From Akebia trifoliata (lineage: Eukaryota > Streptophyta > Magnoliopsida > Ranunculales > Lardizabalaceae), in NCBI GenBank assembly GCA_017979445.1, contig CM030708.1, positions 33,732,721 through 33,796,720 of the forward strand: 64,000 nucleotides of DNA, given 5' to 3'. The position numbers were made by a program, and so were the translations under genes. Under the pieces are notes generated by a model. The model was not told the DNA's origin. It saw only the letters and a program-made list of their open reading frames with translations, and made no database searches. Below are positions 1 to 9,900 of this stretch, piece by piece (the stretch's first letter is position 1; each line of letters starts with the position of its first letter).

Positions 1-240
1 ATACCACTGAGTTGGCTAAACTCGATTGGATTTGAAGTGACTCACCCACCCAACCTGATGTAATAAACTTTTTGAGCCAATTAGTATGAGTTGGTTCCCT
101 CTTATTCGACTCAATGGAGATCTAACTTGAATGGAGTTATGAGTTTTAAAAAATGGGAAAATTTTTTAGAGACTCTGGCAGAGGGATTTTTTTCTAAATA
201 ACTTAAAAACTGTATCTGATTGATTGTTTATAGTAAGTAG
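1..240. other. diverged repeat fragment, no gene
   Basis: I see no coding potential here. The stretch carries GTTGGCTAAACTCGATTGGA near its start. A close relative occurs near 5468 (GTTGGCTAAACTTGATTGGA). In both places a family A inverted-repeat element follows within about 270 bases, so the two regions may be diverged copies of one larger unit. The left end is cut by the window. Confidence 0.4.
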
Positions 241-257
241 TAATTATATAAGAGTTA

Positions 258-424
258 TGCTGGGGTGACATTAGATTTACTACGATATTTACACTTCTGA
301 CATAGCCTACACACATAACTATAGACGCATTTCCTCGAGACACAAGTAAAAGTATTTACAATTATGTGGGCGCTTTGACGTCAAAAATGTAAAAAATCAT
401 AGTAAATCCAATGTCACCCCAGCA
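258..424. mobile_element. MITE, family A copy 1 (Tourist-like)
   Basis: A 167-bp inverted-repeat element. The left end TGCTGGGGTGACATTAGATT is matched by the inverted right end TGCTGGGGTGACATTGGATT. Both sides are flanked by TTA, a 3-bp duplication typical of PIF/Harbinger-derived Tourist elements. It has no ORF. The interior holds CCTCGAGACACAAG, a version of the internal motif shared with families B and C. Confidence 0.75.
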
Positions 425-881
425 TTAGTGAGCATATAACTACATTGAAAAGGTAAAATTGTCTTTTACTCATTTCTTATGGAAAATACTTTTTTTTTGA
501 AGTAAATGGCCATTAGTCTTTTTGTAGGCAACTGGACCGTAGCACCCATGAGTTTGATAATTGGGAAAATGATGGTGAGCTGACACATCATCCTATTCAT
601 TTTCACTTGTGTCTAGAATTTGACACTTTTCCATGCAAATCTTCTTGGTTTATTTTTCTTACAAAGTTGAGAGTTATTGATATGGTTGGATTTAAAAGGT
701 TGATCAGAATATGAAACATTTTTATGTATCATTTTCAGTGGTCGTCTTCTCTCTTCCTTGTCGTGCCAAACTACTACAAAGCCTCACATTTTTGTTCTAA
801 ACTGAAGAATTTGATGCACCAAGAGAAGCTATAGAGGTGAAAATTAAGGACTTGGAGGCATTAAATAGAGGCTGAAAAATA

Positions 882-1215
882 CTAATCTGAAACTTCTAAA
901 CCCATCAAAAGTGATTTACAAATTATTGGTAAAAAATCAACAGTCCACATTCTAAATCACTTTTGATGGGGTTAGAAGTTTTAGGTTGAGCTGATTTTGA
1001 GGATGATCTCTATGATGAGAAGATCATCCTTAAAAAAATCAGCCCAATCTAAAACTTTTAACCCCATCAAAAGTGATTTAAAATGTAGACCATCGATTTT
1101 TTACCAATAATTTGCAAAATACTTTTGATGGATTTAGAAGTTTCAGATTGGGCTGATTTTTTGTGAGGATGATCTTCTCATCATAGAGATCATCCTCACA
1201 AAAAATCAGCTCAAT
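882..1215. repeat. array of four alternately inverted ~82-bp modules
   Basis: Hairpin axes lie at about 935, 1015, 1099 and 1181. The stem 901-918 (CCCATCAAAAGTGATTTA) pairs perfectly with 953-970. 1000-1009 pairs with 1021-1030. 1063-1081 pairs with 1116-1134. 1161-1175 pairs with 1187-1201. Loops at axes 2 and 4 (CTATGATGAGA and TCTCATCATAG) are reverse complements of each other. The whole tract can therefore be read as one module repeated in alternating orientation. No ORF is present. Confidence 0.8.
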
Positions 1216-1581
1216 CCAAAACTTCTCATCATACGTATGTTTTTACTTAAGTCCCATGATCCACCCTCATATATATATCATGAGGAATTGGTGTATAAAT
1301 CAAAGCAGTCTTTAAGTGCTTTAGGCCAGTTCACGATGTAGGGAATGGGAGAAGAGTAAGAAATGCACCAATCCTGTAATAAAATGAAAAATTACAAATG
1401 TTTAAGATATTGTATGTTTCGAATATTTTAGTATTGTTTCGGATTCTCAAGAAATCAAAACGAGATTTTAAACTATGAACAAGACCCATTTTAGTATAAT
1501 CTAAACCTTCCATTCCAATCATGAATGTTGTTCAGACCCACAATATTTAACAAGGATCATTTTTTTCAATAGATTCTATGA

Positions 1582-2064
1582 TAGGGATGTACATTTTACC
1601 TGAAACTCGAACAGAAAGATGGACTGAATCGAAATCGATAAATATCGGGTTGAGTCTGGGTTTGCCCCTCCAAAACCAGATTGAATCTGCTCTAAGGACT
1701 GAAACCCAAATCTAGAACCGATTTATTATATTAGGTTTATTTTTACTAGTTTTAACACAAACTAGTGCTTGGCGAGTTGGTAAGACACGGTGGCCATACC
1801 ACATCCAAGGTTTGACTTCACTAAATCCCATTTTATTTAAAAATATTTCAATACAAACCTTTGAGATTTGGTTCTACCTGGACCAAACCCAAACCTTAAA
1901 AATCCCAAAAAAAATTGGTTCGGTTTAGATTCGGTTTTGACCTTTAATATTTGAACCTAGACCGAAACCGAGATTTTCGGGTTGGTCTTGGTTTTAGCCA
2001 TACCCAGACCGAACTCGAAAATTCGGTTCAGTCCGGTTTGGATTTACCCAAATGTACATCCCTA
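1582..2064. mobile_element. non-autonomous hAT-like element with 8-bp target duplication
   Basis: The ends TAGGGATGTACATT and AATGTACATCCCTA are perfect inverted repeats. The flanks TTCTATGA (1574-1581) and TCCTATGA (2065-2072) form an 8-bp target duplication with one mismatch, as expected for hAT insertion. The 483-bp interior has no transposase. It is rich in GAACCGAAACCG-like repeats on both strands. It also contains a tRNA-like stretch near 1770-1825 (GGCGAGTTGGTAAGAC, then GGTTTGACTTC) that may be a SINE remnant or a chance match. Confidence 0.75.
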
Positions 2065-2072
2065 TCCTATGA

Positions 2073-2420
2073 TGCTGTGTTTGGTTACATGGACATGGAT
2101 GTCCAACTCTAGGATGAAGACCTGTTGACAATTAGAACTATGTAACGGACACTTATAAGGCCATGAAAATCCCTGAAAGGTCCAATTGTTTCCACTCTAA
2201 AGATATTTGAGGAATTCGCATATCTTTTTTGCGCGTAGCAAATCCCTGGTCGCCATTGAATCCTAAGATATCTTTTCTTCCTCAAAAAGAGCTTGCCCGT
2301 CTTATCCATGCACCCCTCTCCATCTAATTGTCTTGTCTCGTATCCTTTCACGAGACTTGGCATGCATTGCCTTTTGGATTTCCCATTGAGATTAACTCCC
2401 AATTTATGATCTTAGATTAC
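2073..2420. other. no gene recognised
   Basis: A minus-strand reading frame of 97 codons (2109-2402) exists here. It resembles no family I know and has no matching upstream gene structure. I treat the stretch as non-coding. Confidence 0.4.
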
Positions 2421-2550
2421 TCACTCCAAAACGGCTTCGATATCAACAAGCAGATCAACCAACCCCCACCAACATAGCAACCCCTTCACTCCAAAACGGC
2501 TTCGACATCAACAAGCAGATCAACCAACCCCCACGAACATAGCAACCCCT
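2421..2550. repeat. tandem duplication, 2 x 65 bp
   Basis: Two adjacent 65-bp units, each starting TCACTCCAAAACGGCTTCGA. They differ at only a few positions, so the duplication is recent relative to most repeats here. Confidence 0.85.
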
Positions 2551-2679
2551 TCCCCTCAAATGCAGTTCAGTCCCAAAACCCCCCCTCAAATGGAGTTTAG
2601 TCCCAAAATTTGAATGAAACAAGGCCCATGTTAAGCTTTTACCATCCCTAAACCATATTATAATTATAATTAGCTGCTA

Positions 2680-2955
<276 letters not shown>

Positions 2956-3010
2956 GCACCTGCAACCTTGAACTACCCCACTCACTCGCCAGTCAACACA
3001 TCAGTAGTGC

Positions 3011-3188
3011 GTGATTAATTATGAGAGCTCTTACTGGCTCTTCAACTTTTACTGATTCCAACCCGATTTGTTAAATTACTTATCACACCCCAATTGAACG
3101 TGATTAATTATAAGAGCTCTTACTGGCTCTTCAACTTTTACTGATTCCAACCCGATTTGTTAAATTACTTATCACACCCCAATTGAAG
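3011..3188. repeat. tandem duplication, 2 x 89 bp
   Basis: The 89-bp unit starting GTGATTAATTATGAGAGCTC is repeated immediately from 3100, nearly identical. It lies between the two direct repeats at 2703 and 3550. Confidence 0.85.
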
Positions 3189-3549
3189 ATTAAAACAGAC
3201 CATTCAATCATTATTTGGCTCAAATTATAATCTTAACATTATAACACTCCTTCAAATCATTTTTATAGTTGTTTACAATTATGATTAGGCTCGTATAAAA
3301 TCTTAAACCCAAAAAATAGAAGTCTAGCAAAAAAATAAAAAACAAGAGAGCTTCTAAATTCTAAATCATGAGCGCAGGAGAATTGAGGTGCGATTTGATG
3401 ATATAAGTAAGTCTCCCATCTTTTACAATAAATTCAATTTTCATACATGGTTTTACTAACTTAATTATCCATCTTTCGCATTAAAATTAAATTGTCATTA
3501 TGAGCTTTAGTTGTTATGTCTATCAGTACTATTTTGTAGGTTAAAATTG

Positions 3550-3795
3550 GTTAGGGACCGCATAAACGCATGCCCCTCACTAAAAAAAATAATGATGTAG
3601 ATACTCTCACATGGGGAGATCTTAGGCAAGCACCCCTCCCAGTGCAATGGAGGTCACCAACCTAGGCCATGGACCTTCTTGACCATCCATTGACCCCATC
3701 CAGGTATGTATGTTTTGCTCTGGGTCTCTTCTCTGTTTTTATATATTGTCTTTTTTCTTCCGTGTATCTCATTTTCCGATGTGGGACTAATATCA
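3550..3795. repeat. direct repeat, right copy (possible TRIM/LTR-like)
   Basis: The diverged second copy of the 2703-2955 repeat, in the same orientation. It includes the CCGATGTGGGACTAA block at its right end. Confidence 0.55.
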
Positions 3796-4099
3796 AAGTA
3801 TTTATAACTAGATGTATCATTTAATCGGAATCATTATTGAGAACCCTAGTTATGGTTCCCTCTTTATTGGAACCGATTAGAGTTGGGTCTAAAATAGAAT
3901 CGGAATTGTCTTTTTTTTTTTTTTAATACTGTAGATGTTTTAGTGATTTCTTTTATTTTAAATTAATACATGTTATATAAAACTCTTTAATTTTTCATAT
4001 AAACAATACATGGAGCCAAATATTATAAAGAAAAGAGTAATAAAAGGTGTTTGCATGGCATGATGAGTGCCGATGGAGAGTTGTACTAAGGAATTCAAA

Positions 4100-4330
4100 C
4101 ATGGTTTTAAAACTCGATTTCTCGTCTCATCTTGTCCAGGCCTAAGACCGAGTTGTCTAGGACAAGTGTTCCAATACGTTTGAGACATCTCATTCAAAAA
4201 ATAAAAAAAATTGAACGTGAGGTATTAAATCTCAATTAAAAAAGTGACTTGTAAGTTGGTCTCGTTCAGCTCTAATACCGAGTTAACTCGGATGATATGT
4301 CTCGGTCTCGGACAAATTTTAAAACCATGG
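4100..4330. mobile_element. MITE, family D copy 1
   Basis: An inverted-repeat element: the left end CATGGTTTTAAAACTCG faces the right end AATTTTAAAACCATGG. The interior is rich in CTCG/CGAG dinucleotide blocks, as in copies at 19727, 43210 and 59464. No ORF. Confidence 0.6.
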
Positions 4331-4696
4331 ATTTAAATGGGGAGTTTGTTATTGGTTTTAGTGATTTTTTGTTTTTTTGTTTCTTTTTGGCAAAATTACT
4401 AATAGACTAATTTTTTGTGCTTAAAGTTGTAATCTATTCCCACCACATTATAACTTTGTTATTATTGATATGAACTCTTCTACTTTTCAATGTGGTTTAT
4501 ACGTGTGGGCTATCATTGGTCTATTGAGCATCAACTACGGGTCACTCTAGAAAGACTTAAAATTATAATTTAGACAATTTTTTCTTATATCAAGAGAAAA
4601 TAATAAAGTTCTTTTAATGAGAAAAAAATAATTACAATGCTTTAGCATTGTTTGCTTAGAATCACATAAAAATAATGCTCGTTGTTAATTGAGTTT

Positions 4697-4723
4697 TTAT
4701 TATTATTATTATTATTATTATTT
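4697..4723. repeat. (TAT)n microsatellite
   Basis: A run of TAT/ATT trinucleotides of about nine units. Confidence 0.9.
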
Positions 4724-4787
4724 TCTTACCCTTTTAATTACCTCCATCAAGCTTTCAAGGGAATAATTTTTGTTAATTTTTCAAAGG

Positions 4788-5133
4788 CTGTATTTGGATT
4801 GAGAGAAGTGGAGAGAAGAGAAGGGAAGAAAAACTCAAATTCTATCCACCATGTTTGGATTGATAGGAGAGAACTTGGGACAACTTTGAAACTTTAAAAT
4901 ACCTTAAAATAGATGTAGAGGCAAATTTGAAATTATAAAATATTTTAAAAGGGTTTCTCTCCCCTTCTCTCCATTTTTGGAGAGAAATAAAACTCACATT
5001 TTTTTCTCTCCTCTTCTCACTAATTCTTTTCTCTTTTCTCCCCATTTAACATATTCAAACATGAGAAATGGAGAGAAATTCATTTATTTTATCTTTTCTT
5101 CTCTTCTCTCCATTTCTCTCAATCCAAACACAG
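4788..5133. mobile_element. MITE, family F copy 1
   Basis: The ends GTATTTGGATTGAGAGAAG and, inverted, CTGTGTTTGGATTGAGAGAA face each other about 345 bp apart. The interior has further GGAGAGAAGAG and CTCTTCTCTCC blocks that can pair. The short reading frames here come from the purine/pyrimidine-rich arms and are not genes. A second copy lies at 37736-38025. Confidence 0.65.
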
Positions 5134-5230
5134 TTTTAGAGAAACAAGTTTGTGTAAAAAAATTATGTCCTAAATATACTTGGATTCCAATTCTGTTAGA
5201 AACCAAAATGACTTAACTAATAAAAGAGTC

Positions 5231-5376
5231 ATGATTTTCTAACTCCCCCCCTGACAAATTCCCCCCAAACTCTCTTGACATGACTATGCATAGAACCATA
5301 GATTTTTCCCCGAGATACACAATTACACATCCCCATAAATATGTGCATGTGTGTATCCTGAGGAAATCTATGTAAT
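5231..5376. mobile_element. MITE fragment, family B copy 1
   Basis: Holds the family B core: TTGACATG, then CATAGAACCATAGATT, then CCCGAGATACACAA. An inverted GTGTATCCTGAGGAAATCTA follows. The right terminal part seen in intact copies at 43583 and 56826 is missing or diverged. Confidence 0.5.
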
Positions 5377-5733
5377 TTCGGCCGTTCATTTAATTGTAGG
5401 CGTCCAACAACTAACGACCTTGTAATATTGAATTAAATTTTAAAACTCATCATGTTGAAACTCGGCCAAGTTGGCTAAACTTGATTGGAGTTTGAATGGT
5501 TCCAAATTTGATATATATATAATATGAAAAAACAAACTCTTTGAGTCAATTCGTCTGAGTCACCTAATAATAAATTGAGTAGCCGAGTTATTTGATTTTA
5601 TATATATTTTTTTTTTTTTTTTGAGGAGAAAATGGGATTTGGATGTTTGTCACTTCCTGATAGTATGTTCATATTGGCCCTGCCCAAAAGTGCTGCCAAG
5701 AGAGTACCAAGTAAATTATTCTTCATAGAGTCA

Positions 5734-5838
5734 TGCTGATGTGTTTCTCAAGATACAAACAAAAAAATATCTATGGTTATCTGTGAACCTCCATGTCAGA
5801 AATGTAAAAATTACAGTAAATCCAATGTCACCCCAGCA
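5734..5838. mobile_element. MITE, family A copy 2, internally deleted
   Basis: The right end (AATGTCACCCCAGCA followed by TTA) is intact and matches copy 1 at 258-424. The left end is reduced to TGCTGATGTG. The CTCAAGATACAAAC motif is retained. About 105 bp long. Confidence 0.6.
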
Positions 5839-5849
5839 TTAGTGTTCTT

Positions 5850-6690
5850 CATATGTGAGGTGGTATAAAGTAGTAATGTTATGGGACGTTTTTCATCATT
5901 AGAAATTCCTTCTTTTTTTTTGGTTTGGTTGGCTGGTTGGTTTGGGGAGGGGAGGGGGGGGGAGTGAGACGGGAAGGGGTGCAAAAGAATTTAAGGCTTA
6001 GGTTTGGAATTGAATTTTATTATTTTTCTTGAATCATTCTTTAATTATCATTGTGATTTAGATCGGACTGCCCATGGTTGTAGGCATTGTCGTGGAATCA
6101 CATAAATCTTTGTGTTTGATTTTTATTTTTCATTTTTTTATTATTATTTTATTTTAAATTTTCCTTGCTATTTACTTTGTAATCGTGGATAACAAGAGAA
6201 CGCGGAGTAGAAGTGATTCGACAATAAAGTTCATTCCCTGAATAGTTTTCTCAAGTATTAGTTTTTTTTTTTTTTCAACAGAAGATGATTGTATTAAAAA
6301 AGATCGAATATTAGAAATATAGCCCAAACTCATTAGAAGAGGTAAGCCTCAATAACAGAAATGCAATGACATTTATGGATCGTATTTGTGCAGGGCTAGA
6401 TACTATCTTTCAGGAAGATTCAAATTATTATTCTTTATTTATTGAAATATAATTCATTTTTCTTCCATTCAAGAATTTTAACTTTGATCCCTCCCACATT
6501 TTCATTTTCGCCAAAGCTCAATATTGCAGAGGAAATTAAGTGAAGTACTCACAATAAATCAATTATAGTAGTTAGAAAAATCAATCCTTCTTCATATATG
6601 GGTTTGAAACAAACCAATATGAATGGCTACTGTAAGTTTATTTTACAAGAGAGGAGAATTATTAAACATCCATGTTAAACATTCTTATTT
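5850..6690. other. intergenic, no gene
   Basis: AT-rich DNA downstream of the 3' end of the minus-strand gene. It includes a G-rich tract (about 5944-5964). A T-run at 6259-6274 is followed by sequence that, read on the minus strand, looks like the poly(A)-tailed end of an old LINE. That last point is weak. Confidence 0.4.
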
Positions 6691-6985
6691 AAAAGGTACG
6701 ACTCCAATCGAAAGCTCCCCCTAATCTCTTGTTCCTGCTTTTCAGAACCTCCAAGGTACTTCTCCCGATGTGCATAACATGTACAAAAGCAAACAATATA
6801 CAATAAGTTCCAAGGTTCAGTCCCATGATTTCACCATTGATATGCACGGCATCTGCTTGCAAATGTGACGAGGATTGTTGTAGTCTTAAATAGAGTGGGT
6901 TACGAATGTGCACAAATCACCAAAGAACCACCCACATCGCTCTCTATATACCTACAATCCTTGAGTCATGATATTTCACGATGAC

Positions 6986-9900
6986 TCATGCAACCCTTTC
7001 AGTCTGAACCTGGGGCCTGCTAACTACAATGGTGACACCATTACACTCTTCATCCACCTCTTGTAACTTGGACTCCACGGTAACAGAAGCAACACTATCA
7101 AAGTTTGTAGTAATGCCTACCTTACCTCGGGCCCGCCGGGAAGGCCTTGGTGTTGAGCTCTCTAGTGATACTGGCCCCACGCCTCTCCATTTCCGTTTTG
7201 TAGTTAAGAACCCACACGCAAAAGCTTCCAATGCTCTCGTGGTCAATGGCCGGTTTCTCGTGCTCTGCCTCCTAGCAATGAGGGGTTGAGGTCTCTCAGG
7301 AGAAACCTCAGTGATGAATGGTTCACCAGTTTCAAAATCAAGTTGGGTATGGGGTAGCTTCAGGTCGGTAGAATCCTCGGGTTGAGGTTTCTCGGGAGAC
7401 ACTGATGTGCCAAAGCAGTTCTCACTAAGAATGCCCTCCTCAATGCTGTCATCTGAACTGCCTTTAGTTGAAGAACTAAGTGATGCTTTCTCTTGAGATG
7501 GACCCATTTCAGAAAACATATTCTCACCTGCATCTAGTGAGTCTATCTGGAAATGGGGCTCCTCTTCTTTTAATTCAGGTCCAACCGAGAAGCTATTTGG
7601 GTTGTGGGTTTTCTCTGCATGGCTACAAGCAGTTAACCGCCGACGTTTCGTGGCGGGTGCTAAATAGTTTGACCGGCCACGTCCTTCCCTCGGACTAAAT
7701 TGACACTTTATGGTCTTCCCCGAGTGCTTGTCATACATATCGGTATACTGAACCTTCTTGTTATCCATTAATACATTGGTGGGATTAGGGCCATTAGGCA
7801 TACCCTTTGAGGGGCTGGAAGTATCGGTAACCTCTTGATCATTCGACGGCAAAACAGGAGAATCGAACTCAACTGCTGGCTCATCAGAGCTATCCCCATC
7901 ATTCTCTCTCAAAAGACTAGTGGAAGTTGGAGTATTAGAAGCATCGACAGGTAAGCTTCTTAACTTTCTCAATCTGAATTGTTCTTCTCCATGAACCAAA
8001 CTCGTATCCACAACCGTAAACTTCATGAGTTCTGCATTGCCATTCGGTAGTTTTGGCTGAAGATAACAACGGTGCTGATCATCCAAATGCCCATCTTGGT
8101 TCTGCTTCGTCTCTGTACTTGTCAAAATCTCTAGCTCAATAAGCCTCGGGTCTGATGCAACTCTGTTCAAGACATCCGTTACAGAATCGAAATAGTGATT
8201 TCCTTTGACAAGTTTCCTTCTCGAGAACTTCTTAACACCCGGAATGAGATACACCAAAGAATTCTTCGAGCCAGCGTAACTGCAATTCTTAGGCTGCTCA
8301 GAGTGCCACCCTTTTGCAAGCAAACGTGGCCAAACGGCTTCCCAAAAAAGATCGTTCGACCGGGCTTTGCTTAACCGAAAGTCTCCCGTTAGAAACTTGA
8401 TGATGTCGTCAAATGTAAGAGAAGAGCATTCCTTGCCGACTGGTATTTCGGAACGAGTAGGGATAACTTGATTAGCCTTTACAGGCTCCATAACAATACC
8501 AGTGAGATCCTGCTTTCCCTTACCAATCCCTACTGCATCTACAAGAATTTTGATACCAACTGTAGCCTTCAAAGTGGAGACATATTCTTCTAGCAAAATT
8601 TTCCCCTCTCCAAATTTCTTGGAGACCTGCAAACACATCAGTTTTAAGGGAAGAGGACAGGTGCGATAAATAAATAAATAAATGTAATTTTGTCCATAAA
8701 ATATGGCTCAATATTCACTACACCAAAGTAAACTATAGCTTCGTAATCAAAAACCAATATTGAGTAATAAGTTGATCAATATTTACCACATCAAAGTAAA
8801 CTATAGCTTTGGCACAAAAAATTAAGGTATGTCATGGAAGAGTTTGAGATATGAGTCCCTCGGTTTCTTTATCCATAATCTTTGGCTTCTATATTCCCCA
8901 AATTGTTGTTTACCTAAAGGTCATCAAATGTCAATGTCACTTGGATTCTTCCATTGGAAGTATGCAATTGAAAATCCCATGTGTTTGCAAGTCAAAACAC
9001 GTTAGACTGTTTGGAAATGATCCCAACACCTTGTTGCATATAAGCCAAGCAAATTGACAAGTTCACAACATATCTAAGTCTTAAAAATGAAACAACTTCA
9101 ATTTATATGGTTTGTAATCCATGTAAATTGACCAGTTTACACCATATATGAACTTGTAAAAACAAAGAAACCTAGATTTATGTGGGCTCGTAAAGACCCT
9201 GACACAGCTCGGAGTTGTAGGACTTCCAATCATATGGTTGATGATCGAAGATGAAGATTTGTTTGAAGCCACAGAGAAAAAGATCCAAGAAACATGGTTC
9301 TGGACTTCAATCACATCAGGCCTAGATATCACGAATTCTTATTAAATTTCGGTTGGTGTCTATTTTGGTCGGCTTGAAAATAGAAATATTACGTAGCAAT
9401 ATTTTGATTAGAGTGGAAATTAATACAAGTTTAATAAAATGATGGAAATATTGAGAAACATTTTTTTGTTGAAGTTATATAAAATGATAAAGCAGGAAAG
9501 AAACTTAATTAAAAGTGGTCTTGAAAACAACATGGAAGATTGATTAGCATGATAATGCAGTAACTATCTACTAAGTACAAGCCCGACAACCAAAAACAAC
9601 AATATTCTAGATGAAAATGAAAATAATAATGTTATCTTAACTACATATACATTCAAGTTAAAACAATTACTTAACTGAACAAACTATTAAGTACTACATT
9701 AACAAAATATTTTAAAACTATTTAGAATAACTTACTAATATATTCAAGTAATTTCAACATGGAAGATTGTACGCGTGTGATTTCATGAATGTTCTAGTAT
9801 GATTCAATACATCAAAATAAGATAATCTTTAGATATCTAACTAACAATAATTCAATGAATTGAGTATTATGTACTATTTACAAGGCCATGTTATAAGAAA

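Noticed and set aside
2109..2402. 97-codon minus-strand reading frame
   Set aside because: No resemblance to a known family, no promoter or splice context, and it lies among repeats.
4842..5216. Overlapping reading frames on both strands
   Set aside because: They follow the purine/pyrimidine-rich arms of a family F MITE; similar ones appear in the second copy at 37696-38002.
6689..6913. 74-codon minus-strand frame after the SANT-like gene
   Set aside because: It falls in the expected 3' untranslated region, shows no family resemblance, and is preceded by the gene's own stop.
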